A stretch of 39,018 nucleotides of DNA from Diphasiastrum complanatum (lineage: Eukaryota; Streptophyta; Lycopodiopsida; Lycopodiales; Lycopodiaceae), in contig MU835450.1 of NCBI GenBank assembly GCA_029204225.1, positions 1-39,018 on the forward strand. The letters run 5' to 3'. Positions 9,063 through 18,836 of this stretch are shown in pieces (position 1 is the first letter of the stretch; every line of letters starts with the position of its first letter). The translations under genes and the position numbers were made by a program. Below the pieces are notes generated by a model. The model was not told where the DNA came from. It saw only the letters and a list, made by a program, of their open reading frames with translations, and ran no database searches.

Positions 9063-9998
9063 ACCCTTGAGCAAGCTCTCAGATATGCTCAAATCTATGA
9101 TGATTCAGTGGGTAGGAAGAAGGCGAGACAACAGCCACTTTCTGAGCAGCCTTCTCAGAAAGACTTTCAATTTAAAAAGAAATTTTTAAAAAGAAAGAAA
9201 GAAGACAAATTTAAAAGTGAAGCTCCTCAGAAACGCCCTTCACTCATACAGCCCTTAAAACCAGATGATTTTGAGAAAGCCAAACAAGAACGTTTGTGCT
9301 TTGTGTGTATGGGCAAGGGACACACAGTCAGACAGTGTCCCAAGGGGCCTTTCACTAAAAAAGATAAGAAAGATAAAAAACAAGTTCATCTTGTTCAGAC
9401 TGTATGTTTCCCCAGTGACTCGGCAGCTTCCGAGATCAAAGTGTATCATGAAGATCATGAACACTGTTGCCAGCTGACCTCTGCAATGCTAGCGAGACCC
9501 TTCAGTTTTGGGCCGCATGATCTAGTACGTATGCATGGGAAATTTGGTAACCAGTCAGTAAGAGTCATGGTTGATGATGGGGCAACCCATAATTTCATCA
9601 ACCACACCCTGGTTAAAAAGCTTAAACTACCAGAAGTACCTAGTCAGCATAGGTACATAGTTTCATTAGCTAAGGGTGAAGATAAAAAAATATGGGAAAC
9701 TATGGTAAGTAAGTTAAATCTTGGTATTCAGGGGTACCAAGATGAAATAAACTTTCAGATAATGCACCTGGATCGAACAGACATTGTTCTCGAGAGAGAT
9801 TGGCTCTACAGTTTAGGACCTTCCCTCCACAGAAACTATCAGGAGAACACCCTCAGCTTTCAGCATAAAGGCCGAGAGATCCAGTTGCATGGGGAGCATG
9901 ATGTTCCCAACAGCCCTATGGTCTGCAGTTCAGAACTCTGTCAGCTAATCGGAGACGAAGACCATCAGGTATTCTTATGTGACTTTCAGTATTCCTGA
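9063..9998 (+). pseudogene. Ty3-1a nucleocapsid knuckle and aspartic protease
   Basis: Continuation of gag in the next frame, ending at a stop at 9996-9998. A basic region is followed by a canonical CX2CX4HX4C knuckle, CFVCMGKGHTVRQC (near 9297-9338), which binds element RNA. The protease core is V-M-V-D-D-G-A-T-H-N-F-I (near 9566-9602), with the catalytic aspartate in D-D-G rather than the usual D-S-G or D-T-G. Downstream I-V-L-E-R-D-W-L replaces the family's I-x-L-G-x-D-W-L, so the conserved glycine is lost here (the sister copy keeps it). The frame has no own start; it was part of one gag-protease frame. Confidence 0.88.
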
Positions 9999-11901
9999 AG
10001 TTTCTATTTCCAGTTCTATTCAGCAGAAAATCAGTAAATTAGAAACTTTATTGTCTAAATTTAAAGATGTTTTTCCTGAAGATTTACCACATGGTTTACC
10101 ACCTAGCAGAGAGGTAGATCATGTAATAAACCTAGTACCAGGTACAGGACCTGTTTCTAAACCTCCGTATCGGGTCAGCCGAACGGAGGATGAAGAAATA
10201 AGTAGGCAGTTAACAGACTATCTTGGGAAAGGCCAAATTCAGACCAGTAGTTCACCATGGGCCTCACCAGTCCTATTGGTGAAAAAGAAAGAGGGGTCTA
10301 TGCGTCTTTGCGTAGATTACAGAGCCCTCAATAAAGTCACAATTAAGAATAAATACCCTATGCCTCGGGCAGACGAGTTGTTTGATCAACTCGACGGGGC
10401 TAAGTTTTTCAGTAAAATAGACCTCAGATCGGGATATCATCAAGTCCGTATAAAATCGGAAGATGTCTCGAAAACAGCTTTTAGGACTCGTCACGGTCAT
10501 TATGAGTTTAAGGTGATGCCATTTGGGCTCACAAATGCTCCAGCTACCTTTATGACCTTGATGAACAGTGTCCTCAGACCATACTTGGGTAAGTTTGTAG
10601 TCGTATTTTTAGATGACATCCTCGTCTACAGCAAAACGAGGAAGGAGCATCTAAAACACCTCAGAAAGGTGTTTCGACTGCTCAGAAAGCATAAGCTTTA
10701 TGCTAAACAATCCAAGTGTGAATTCTTCGTTGAAGAAGTAGCATATTTGGGTCACATTATCTCTTCAGATGGGATTAAGATGGACCCAAATAAGGTTAAA
10801 GCCATACTCAGTTGGCTGAGACCTCAGAATATTTTGGAACTTCAGATCTTTCTTGGTCTGGCGGGATATTACAGACGATTTGTCAAGGAATATGCTCAGA
10901 CAGCAGTTCCTATGACAAATATTCTTAAGGGGAAGGGAAAGGAGTTCATTTGGGAGTCCGCACAACAAGAGAGCTTTGATGCTCTCAAAACAGCCTTAGC
11001 TACAGCACCAGTTTTAAAAGTCGTCGACCCCAATCAGTCATTTGTGGTCGAAACAGATGCTAGCGACTTTGCAGTAGGTGCTGTGCTAACTCAGAGTGGA
11101 CGACCAGTTGCGTTCGAGAGTAAAAAACTCGAGCCAGCTCAGACTAGGTACAGTGCCTATGAAAAGGAACTCTTTTCTATAGTCCATGCCCTTAAGACTT
11201 GGAGGCATTATTTCTATGGTGCCAACTTTGAGGTCCTGACAGACCATGAGAGTCTCAGATACCTTTGCAATCAACCTGAGCTTAGAGGTCGGAAAGCTCG
11301 TTGGGCAGAGTTGATGCAAGAGTTTGACATGTCTATCAGATATAGGCGTGGAAAATTCAATACAGTAGCAGATGCCCTTAGCAGAATGCCTATGATAAAC
11401 GAACTGAGTTTTACTCAGATTCGTAATGAGTTACTCGAGTCCTTGAGAAGGAAATGCCAGCATGATGCATTCTTCTCTATTATCTGGAACTCAGTCCAGA
11501 ACAGACAGTTACAGACTCCAGAACCAGTTCCCGGGGCTGGTGCCAGTTCATCCAAGAATACGGCAGCTTCCGTTGAGGATGACGATGAGTCCGAGTATAC
11601 GTCGTCAGATGACGTTGAGGATTCTGAGCCTGTATTACCCAAGCAAACCCCAGTGGTTGAGGGTCAGTTGACTCAAGGATTCAAATGGAAACAGTATTCC
11701 ATTCAGGATGAGTACTTGCTCTATAGAGATAGAGTATGTGTCCCCAATTCAGAGGATTATAGGCAGCAGGTCCTATATGAATGTCATGACAATCCTAGCG
11801 CCGGACACCCAGGCATACAGAAGACCTATGAGCTTCTTCGTAGGCAATTTTTCTGGCCCAGTATGAAAAAGGACGTCCACCAGTATGTAACCAGTTGCTA
11901 G
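9979..11901 (+). pseudogene. Ty3-1a pol: reverse transcriptase, RNase H, integrase zinc finger
   Basis: Open frame of 641 codons. RT (residues ~60-260) shows [23 protein letters not shown] and the catalytic F-L-D-D at 10606-10617. RNase H (~355-480) shows [20 protein letters not shown] and A-D-A-L-S-R-M. A Ser/Asp/Glu-rich linker (~525-555) separates RNase H from integrase. The HHCC finger follows (H..AGHPG...T...F-F-W-P-S-M) but its C-x-x-C is cut by TAG at 11899-11901. The frame overlaps the protease frame by 20 nt. No ATG opens it, so it was a fusion with gag-protease or used a shift near 9990. Confidence 0.93.
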
Positions 11902-13050
11902 AAATGTCAAGTAAATAAAGCAGAGCGTTTAAAGGCAAGAGGGTTGTTGCATCCCTTAGAAATACCAGCTGGTAAATGGGAGAGTATCTCCATGGATTTT
12001 ATAGTAGGCCTGCCTAAAACCCAAAAGGGTAATGACGCTATATGGGTCACAGTTGACCGTCTGACCAAAATGGCTCATTTTATTCCGACCAAAACAACCG
12101 TTAGAGCTCCAGAGTTAGCGAGGTTGTTTGTAGACGGGCTATTTAAATTGTACGGTCTACCTTCCGGCATAGTCAGCGACCGGGACAGTAAGTTTACTGG
12201 AAATTTTTGGAGGGCAGTATTCCATCATCTCCATACTAAACTTAATATGAGTACCACCGACCATCCACAGACGGACGGCCAAACAGAAAGGGTAAATCAA
12301 GTGCTGGAGGATATGCTTCGTGCATACGTCAGCAAGAAGCAGACTTATTGGGAGGAGTATCTCTCGATATTAGAGTTTGCTTACAACAGTACCAAACATT
12401 CAGCTACGGGATACAGCCCATTTATGCTGATGTACGGTTTTCAGCCACGCTCACCCACAGCTGTAGGGTTTAAACAAGAAAAAGTTGAAGCAGCCAGAAA
12501 CTTTTTAGAGGACCTAAACCAGATGATAGAACATGCTAAGCGTAGCATTAGACAGTCCCAGGATCGAGCCAGGCATTATGCAGATCCACACAGACGGGAT
12601 GTGCAGTTCTCCACTGGTGAGAAAGTCTACTTGAGAGTCCCAGTTGACTCTAAAACCCTCAAATCAGGAGTGTGTGCTAAGTTGTCTCCAAGGTATTGTG
12701 GTCCCTTTACCATCAGTAGGAGACTAGGCGAGGTCACCTATGAACTAGAACTCCCACACAGCAGTAAGGTTTTTCCAGTCTTTCATGTAAGTCAGTTACG
12801 AAAAGCCTTAACCAGATCAGACAATCTGGTAGGGGACAGTGTTCTAGTTCTCCCATTGGATCCTCAACAACCTCCACATGAACCAGAGGAGATTCTTGAT
12901 AGTAGAGAGACGCAGACTCGTCATACTCTATACCGAGAATATCTAGTTAAGTGGAATGATCAGCCTGTTGAGAATGCCACTTGGGAAAGAGGCAGCGTCC
13001 TTCGCAAGATTTTTCCAGACTTTGTCTTAGAGGACCAAGACGGTTCTTAA
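11902..13050 (+). pseudogene. Ty3-1a integrase core and chromodomain
   Basis: Same frame as RT, after the amber codon. The DDE core is complete: D in S-M-D-F-I-V-G-L-P (near 11994), D in I-V-S-D-R-D-S-K-F-T (near 12177) and E in D-G-Q-T-E-R-V-N-Q (near 12287). Then come the GPF/Y-like module (P-R-Y-C-G-P-F near 12690) and a C-terminal chromodomain (Y-R-E-Y-L-V-K-W-N, then A-T-W-E, near 12932-12990), which in chromoviruses reads heterochromatin marks and steers insertion. The frame ends at TAA 13048-13050, just before the PPT. All three catalytic residues survive, but translation needs readthrough of the upstream TAG. Confidence 0.93.
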
Positions 13051-13061
13051 GGGGGAGGGAG
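13049..13061 (+). other. Polypurine tract of Ty3-1a
   Basis: AAGGGGGAGGGAG immediately before the 3' LTR, overlapping the pol stop codon. It is the plus-strand primer site. Confidence 0.93.
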
Positions 13062-13419
13062 TGTTACGAGCTCATAACCAGTGCCGAACCCTAGAGAACA
13101 CAGATAGGTCAGATACCACAGTCAGGGTCGTGTCCAGCGTACATGACCAACAGGGCAAGATAGTGTGAGTAGTGTGCCCCAGCACGGTCCATAGCCATGG
13201 CGGGCCTAACACAGCCTAGGGACCCTGTCAGCAGGATAGGGCCCCCAGTTGGGTCCCGACGTGCAGTCGGCCACGTCAGTGCCACGTGGCCGACACTTGG
13301 CAGTAGCATGCTACCAGTCCTCACACTGGGCTAGGAGGGGCTTACTCTATATCAGGGAGTAGGCAAGGTTGGGTGGATCAGTTAGTATTTTCCCTACTGT
13401 GGTGTTAGGATCTATTACA
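13062..13419 (+). repeat. 3' LTR of Ty3-1a
   Basis: 358 bp with three visible differences from the 5' LTR. The TSD CCTTC follows at 13420-13424 and LINE sequence resumes at 13425. Confidence 0.97.
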
Positions 13420-13424
13420 CCTTC

Positions 13425-14608
13425 CCTATAAGGATGTTAGTGAATATGGCAGAAGTATCTGTGAGACAAGAGGTGGGAAGAGGAGGGGTATCCGGGATGG
13501 TGTACAATGATGTGGCATACGCGACCCAAATGTTGAGGTGTGATCCGTGGTGGAGGTGACCGTGGAAGGAACTTCTTCCAGAATGAACCTGAGGAGGAAC
13601 TGAAGAGGAGATCCATGATTTTCTTACCCTGGCCAATCTCGTATGCAATTTTCTTTTTCCTGGTGGTTCTACGATAGACACAAGATATGGTTTTGGTCAT
13701 ATGAGGAAGATGGGAGCAAGCATATATGAGATTCTGATGGAGGTGGATGCATTCCTTATCATACCAGGGGTTATGGGGTCTATTGACGTCGTTGGTGTTT
13801 GGGCCGTGGGAATGGAAAGGCAATGGAATCTGCAGTGTGGATGATCTAGACAAGAAAGAGGGACTGCTCCTCTAAAGTATGCTCATGTGGGAAATAGGTA
13901 AGGAGATCAGAGAGGGCTTCTCTGTACAGTGGTGTGTAATGTGAAGTGTAGCGGTAGGTGGGTTTCACTGTAGGGGTCTAAGAGAAAATATGTGTGATGG
14001 GGAGATGACCGATAGAGAGTGAGAGATATGAATGATTAGAAAGAGTGGTGCGATGTACAGAGAGGGATGAAATGGAGTGAAGGAGAGACGGTGAACCCAT
14101 GAAATAGTCGACGACGCTATGTCCTCCACTATGTGGGAAGCAAGTGTAGTCACCTGAGCCTGGCAGCTGAAGAAGGCCATTATAAATGGCCACTCTATGG
14201 GCCTCGCCCAACTGAAGCATCTGCTCCCCATATGATGTAATTGGACCCGCTGCATCCGCTGATCACCGCATAAGACCAAGATCATCCCAATCAAGTGCAT
14301 GTATCCGCTGTGGATCATCTGCTGCTCTGTGAAATTCCGTTTTCCTGGTGTCTTGGCATTGAAGTCCCCCGCTAGAAGAATATATTCTTGATCCTCATAT
14401 CTGATAATGTCTGATGCAATATGCATGAAAGGTGACTCCTCCTCTGAGGTGAAAGCCGATGTCTCTGGAGGGAAATAATAAATAGCCATGAATATGTCAC
14501 GATCTAACTCCATCCAACCTTATCCAGATATAGCGAGCCTGCTCGTCAGTGTATAGTAGCTCAACCCATGATTGGAGAGAGTCTCGAAATAAGCAAGCAG
14601 CACCACCT
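13425..14608 (-). mobile_element. LINE copy 1, 5' part (endonuclease and linker)
   Basis: Minus strand, continuous with 5903-7166 once Ty3-1a is removed. It opens at about 14605 inside the endonuclease (G-G-A-A-C-L-F-R-D-S), continues with Y-I-W-I-R-L-D-G and I-Y-Y-F-P-P-E-T, then L-L-A-G-D-F-N-A near 14375, a catalytic-block motif of APE-type LINE endonucleases, and G-G-H-S-V-V-D-Y-F near 14110. The N-terminal endonuclease is missing (5' truncation). Several frame changes exist (13965-14513, 13437-13853 and 13415-13681 are pieces of one ORF). Confidence 0.85.
13965..14513 (-). pseudogene. LINE copy 1 APE-type endonuclease fragment
   Basis: The frame carries M-A-I-Y-Y-F-P-P-E, S-P-F-M-H-I-A-S-D-I, then E-Y-I-L-L-A-G-D-F-N-A-K-T, the asparagine/aspartate block of APE endonucleases that nick target DNA. 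It changes frame near 14220, after which S-V-V-D-Y-F-M-G-S-P and a degenerate S-D-H-like segment (S-N-H-S) follow. The final catalytic S-D-H is therefore altered. Together with the linker frames below 13860 it is one dead ORF. Confidence 0.8.
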
Positions 14609-14632
14609 GAGAGAGAGAGAGAGAGAGAGAGA
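14609..14632. repeat. (GA)12 tract and AATTCT repeats ending LINE copy 2
   Basis: GA dinucleotides followed (14633-14653) by three ATTAGA units and TTATTAACGCC. On the minus strand this is the 3' terminus of LINE copy 2: GGCGTTAATAATAAT, then (TCTAAT)n and (CT)n. Confidence 0.85.
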
Positions 14633-15458
14633 ATTAGAATTAGAATTAGAATTATTATTAACGCCTTGAGACAGGTTTTAGGAAATCCACGTTTAGAGAA
14701 TCATAGTCAGTGGCTTTATGAAGTTTGGCATGGTTAATGGCATTTTCAACCATGTGTGGAGTAAAAAGCGTGCAGCAGGCAGGTCGTGGTGAGAGTAAGG
14801 GAGGAGGGGAGTCTAGGGTATAAAGTTTTGTGGCATATTCAACCCAAGATTCGGTTGCGATGGGGGCCAAAGTCGAAGAGGGTCTGGTGAAATGTTTCCA
14901 GAAAAAGGAGGAGGAAGAGGAATCTAAAGCATCGATCAACCTTTGGCAGAGTGATCGTAGGTATGTTATGTTTTTTGTTCTGGTGGCTTTACGATACTTT
15001 TTCTGGTGTTGTTTGAGTGTTGCAGGGGAGTGTAATCTGGCATTTGCCATGTTTGTGAAGAGAGCGACATTCTGCATCATACCAGTGGTTGTGAACACGT
15101 CTATGAGATGATATCGTCTTGGTGGGGAAAGATGAGGACGCTGCAGATAAGAGGGATTTAGAGAGAAAAGTGGCTTGTTGCTCAACTGATGCCGTGAAAG
15201 GGAAGTGAGTAAGTAGTTGGGACATGGTTGTGGTGTAGTTGGCGAGTCCAGAGTGAGTAAAGGGAACACGTTTGTTAGTAGAAGAGGAGCGTGGAACTTT
15301 AGAAGACGGGGTTATGTGACCCAGTGAGAGGCGTAGGAGTGAGTGATCAAAAATGGTAGGAGGTGTAATGGAGAAATCAGAGATGTGAGGGATCAAAGCA
15401 GGTGATCCAATAAAGTAGTCAACTACACTATGTCCTCCACCATGAGAGAGAGAGAGAG
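14633..15458 (-). mobile_element. LINE copy 2 (doubly truncated)
   Basis: Same family and orientation as LINE copy 1. It starts (5') at about 15458 with G-G-G-H-S-V-V-D-Y-F-I-G-S-P, continues through the linker region (H-W-Y-D-A-E-C-R-S-L, then W-V-E-Y-A-T-K-L-Y) and ends just after K-A-T-D-Y-D-S-L-N-V-D-F-L-K, the block that opens the RT domain. It then jumps to the shared 3' terminus at 14660. The RT and 3' UTR are missing. Two overlapping frames (14989-15468 and 14658-15269) show one frameshift near 15050. Confidence 0.8.
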
Positions 15459-15559
15459 ATGCAGTCAAATAGCATGGAATGTATAGGTAGCAACCATATG
15501 AGTGAGCTACCTGGCCAAGTGGGCCACTTGCACTAATCTAGTTCAGTTACAAATATGGG
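15459..15559. other. Junction between LINE copy 2 and chromovirus fragment
   Basis: A short (GA) run at 15448-15460 precedes AT-balanced sequence with no recognisable gene. It may be part of the degraded chromovirus LTR. Confidence 0.3.
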
Positions 15560-16300
15560 GCCCCATGTATTTAATAAATGACTCAGATAAATAACATAGC
15601 TGGCAAATCCTCTCATCTTTGGGGTTACCCTGGAAGCATCCAATCTCAATAGCCTAGGTACATCTAATCTATTAGCATCAATTATAACTGGAGTATCAAT
15701 AGCAAGCGCATTAATGGCAGGAGCATCAGTTCTAGGTACATCAACATTAGGATAAGCAACAACTTAATTAGCAAGTATATCAGCAAGAAAGTCACCAACA
15801 GAATGATCATGGACAACAGGTTGAAGAGTGTGAGCTTGTTATTGTAACAAAGTTTGTGCAATAACATCAAATAGTTTCCAAGCTTTATCAATAGGACGAC
15901 CATCCCGTGAGATAAGGTAGTAAATAACTCAATGACTACGGTGGAAGATAACCCTAACTTGCAACATGGTAGCAGGCAAAAAAGGAAAAAAATCAGGATT
16001 GGAGGAAAAAGTAATATCGTAAGGTTCACCAAGAAAAAGAGAAGAGCGAAGCAAATTGACATGAAAAATATCACAAGCACGAGTAGTGTCAGGAAGCTAT
16101 AAACAATAGGTGACAAGAATGACCATAGAAACTTGCAGACAACTTCTCAGTAAGAGATTGACCTTGGACAAACTTATCGTGGGCAAAAGATAGATGGAGG
16201 TAAACAGATTGATCCTCATAAAACTTTAGATAAGACCTGTTGCGATCAGCCAGAAACCTGTACTAATGATGGACAAATGCAATCATGAGAGTTAGCAAGA
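15560..16300 (-). pseudogene. Chromovirus integrase C-terminus, left arm of inverted pair
   Basis: On the minus strand, from 16300 downward: a segment typical of the post-DDE region (D-R-N-R-S-Y-L-K-F-Y-E-D-Q-S-V-Y-L-H-L-S-F), then A-C-D-I-F-H-V-N-L-L-R, F-F-P-F-L-P-A-T-M-L-Q-V, and the degraded chromodomain D-G-R-P-I-D-K-A-W-K-L-F. Stops and frame changes are frequent; the open frame 15682-16116 is in a different, hydrophobic reading frame and is a by-product. It is homologous, in mirror orientation, to 16310-16689. Confidence 0.7.
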
Positions 16301-16309
16301 AAAGATGAT

Positions 16310-16689
16310 ATCTTAGTCCAGTTACATATCGCTTACAGCTTCCTGCTTCCACACGCGTCTGTGATGTATTCCATGTCAGTTTATTACGTGCTGCTATTGA
16401 GGATGACGCTCCTTGTGCTGCTAAGTTTCCTACTGCTCCAAAGTTATTTCCATTTTTACCTGCTACTATATTACAGGTTCGTTTATACCATAGTCGACGC
16501 CGTCGGCAGATTCAGTTTTTGGTCCAGTGGGATGGCCGTCCTATTGAGGAGGCCACATGGGAGCCTATTGATGTCTTTTATTATACACCATCACTTGCGG
16601 ATCAGGCTCGTGCTCTTGCTGCACTTGTTGATTCCTCTACATCAGATGTTGCTCTAGCTGTTGATGCACCAGGGCTTGCTGCTACTTGA
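16310..16689 (+). pseudogene. Chromovirus integrase C-terminus with chromodomain, right arm
   Basis: The plus frame ending at TGA 16687-16689 reads Y-R-L-Q-L-P, V-C-D-V-F-H-V-S-L-L-R, F-P-F-L-P-A-T-I-L-Q-V, then L-V-Q-W-D-G-R-P-I-E-E-A-T-W-E-P and a tail rich in Ala and Asp. The GPF/Y-like linker and chromodomain are intact over ~125 residues. The upstream integrase core is absent: similarity stops at the inversion point near 16305. It is the best preserved of three copies of this C-terminus in the window (also 3030-3300 and 15560-16300). Confidence 0.8.
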
Positions 16690-16730
16690 TCCAGTTTCTT
16701 CTCGGCGGTTGGGTCTTTTTCTTTTGTGCC

Positions 16731-17150
16731 AGGGAGAGTTATGGACTCGGCTCATTACATTCGCCGCATCCATTTACATTACTTTACTTTATGCATAAGC
16801 AGGCCTTGGGCCCTTTTTTATTCATTAGTGACACTTAGACTATATGGTTGGCCTTTGGCCTTATTATTCATTATTAGGCCATTTGGACATATTACTGGAG
16901 AGTGGGGGCCTTCTTGGAGGGCGCACTATTTTCCCTCCCAGTTGGGCCCTAGCCACCGGAAGCTTCCTTTTAGGGCTTCCTCTTGGCTATAAGTAGGGAA
17001 ACTGTGTCATTTGTTATTCAGCTAATGATATTGATCTCTCTCTTTAGTCTCCTTAATCTCTCTCTTTCCTGCTTTCTAGGGTTAAGTCTTGCTTATGTGC
17101 TGCTTTCATAGCTTAAGTCTTGCTTATGTGATGCTTTCATAGCTTAGCTC
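16731..17150 (+). repeat. Probable 3' LTR of the plus-strand chromovirus fragment
   Basis: Forty bases after the pol stop, the purine run AGGGAGAG (16731-16738) is followed by TTATGGACTC, similar to element A's LTR start (TGTTATGGAC). A TATA site (TATAAG, 16988-16993) and two near-identical copies of TAAGTCTTGCTTATGTG (from 17083 and 17114) follow. The usual TG is absent at the left edge and the right edge is not defined; repeat B begins near 17165. Confidence 0.5.
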
Positions 17151-17164
17151 TAGATCAGCTGTGG

Positions 17165-18076
17165 CTCTATTCGTAACTCGCTGTAGTAGCATGGAAAAGC
17201 AAGCGATATGCCAGGAAACATGGATCATAAAGAGATCATCCTGAAAAAGGATAGCTAAAATGGAGAAATGTGCACCAACATGGTCAAAAGCCCAAGGTAT
17301 CCATAAGGCCCATGAATGAGAAGTAGCAATGGCACACGGTACCTTCAAGGCCCCTATCACGAGAAGAGCAGCATACCAAAACCTCCAGAAGGTCCAAGAA
17401 ATCAATGCATCATCTAAAAAGACATGATGCATAAAAACAATAGCAACAAATCTAGAAATAGTAGAGGCCTCAACTGAAAAACTGTAGCCGAAAAACTCAT
17501 CCAGAAAGACCTCATATGGACATACCAATCCATCATAGGATACACAAAAAACGGATGGAGAATCGGATGACCCATCGGAATTGGCCACAAGTGTAATCCC
17601 AAAGTACACACCAGGCGCACAAGTGAGGAATAGAAGAAATGCACTGGAACAAGGAACATCAGTAGCAAGCATCGGATCAATATCCATGTGTAGTTGGGAA
17701 TGAGTATCAAAGCACATATGAGCAATACTGAAGTATATGGTGTCAACATCCCCAAAAACTATCCAAGAGAGGAGAAGGAACTCTCTCAAGGTAATCTGAA
17801 AAACCAGAACAAAGTGGCAACTCATCATCGGAGAACAAGCAATATGGAGCAACCTGAAATGACGGGGAATCTACAAATCACCTGGAAAAACAGTAGCTAG
17901 AACGGAGGCAATAACCCAAGCCATCAGGATATGCCAAGCCTGACAATGAGCAACAATCCAAGGAACAGATAGAGAGCCACATGCATAATCATAGAGATAT
18001 CCACACCATAGGCGATCAATAATATGGAAAAACCAGCACCAATCAACAGGTCCAAATGGAAACCAAGGTATACGTA
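17165..18076 (-). repeat. Repeat B, copy 2
   Basis: Complement of 1596-2588 with moderate divergence and small indels. The minus frame stays open across 17124-17852 and again in 17871-18128. It is split from 18837-19480 by the solo LTR at 18082. No domain was recognised. The neighbouring minus-strand frame at 18955-19470 has the same composition (Leu/Val/Ser-rich, C/T-rich DNA) and is probably more of the same element. Confidence 0.6.
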
Positions 18077-18081
18077 ATAAC
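18077..18081. repeat. Target-site duplication of solo LTR
   Basis: ATAAC at 18077-18081 is repeated at 18832-18836, directly outside TGTTGTGG...GACTACA. Confidence 0.85.
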
Positions 18082-18555
18082 TGTTGTGGGTATTTCCTGC
18101 ACAATAATAAACAAGTGGGTCTTACCACTTAAAATACTGTTGGCCAAGCCTTACCTAGTGGGCCCCGCCACAATACATTGTACAGTTAGAATAATAAGTG
18201 CGAGGGCACCGGCTTCCTACGTGTATAAGGCCGACCCAGTGACCACGCAAATCAGATAAATAGAACTTGAATAAAAGGACTTTGGGCCTTAGTAGAATAA
18301 ATCAATTAAAAAGCCCAAAGTCAAGTTCATAAGGTTCTAAGTTAAAAGGGAATCTCTCAAACTCACATGAATCATGTGAGTTTGGCCCTTTTCCTAATGA
18401 ACCATTAGATTGAAGTTCATTTAGTTGAAGGGCTAGGATGCCATTGTAAATAGGCCAATGAGAGCCAAGGTGGCCCTCCCTCCTCAACTATATAAGGAGG
18501 CCATTTTCCATTGTATACTTCTTCTGTTCTTCTTAATAAAGCTCTCTTCTTTTAG

Positions 18556-18614
<59 letters not shown>

Positions 18615-18831
18615 AGGGTGATTGGTACTCCCTCTCTTCTCTCCTCTCTCTAAACTCTCTCTAGCTCTCTATCTCTCTCTCCTCTCTCCTCTCTCTACAC
18701 TCTCTCTCTCATCACTCCTACCTCTCTACCTCTCTCTATCTCCTCTCTCTACCTCCCTCTTTTCTCTGTTGCTATGCAGGTGCGCACGGGCGGCTCCCAG
18801 TGAACGGACCCCTATACTACAACCGACTACA
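18082..18831 (+). mobile_element. Solo LTR (750 bp) with TATA box and (CT)n
   Basis: Begins TGTTGTGGG and ends GACTACA, with TG/CA ends and a 5-bp TSD, but there is no internal region or partner LTR in the window. A TATA box (TATATAAG, 18489-18496) and AATAAA (18535-18540) give the plus orientation. A long (CT)n and CTCTC-rich stretch (18561-18770) follows in the presumed R/U5. It most likely arose by recombination between two LTRs. Confidence 0.8.
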
Positions 18832-18836
18832 ATAAC

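Larger units (their letters stand above)
7167..13419 (+). mobile_element. Ty3-1a: complete Ty3 chromovirus inserted in a LINE
   Basis: 6253-bp element with 358-bp LTRs (TGTTACG...ATTACA), a 5-bp TSD (CCTTC), tRNA-iMet PBS, gag, protease, RT, RNase H, integrase with chromodomain, PPT and 3' LTR, in the Ty3 order. I count three differences between the LTRs (7179/13074, 7276/13171 and the G/T before CCCTACTG), about 99% identity, so insertion was recent. The coding part is broken by a 4-bp deletion near 9055, a frame change near 9990 and an amber codon at 11899-11901. It sits inside LINE copy 1; joining 7166 to 13425 restores the LINE order. Confidence 0.97.

Noticed and set aside
15682-16116. 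144-codon hydrophobic minus frame
   Set aside because: Wrong reading frame over a degraded chromovirus integrase end; the homologous frame is a different one.
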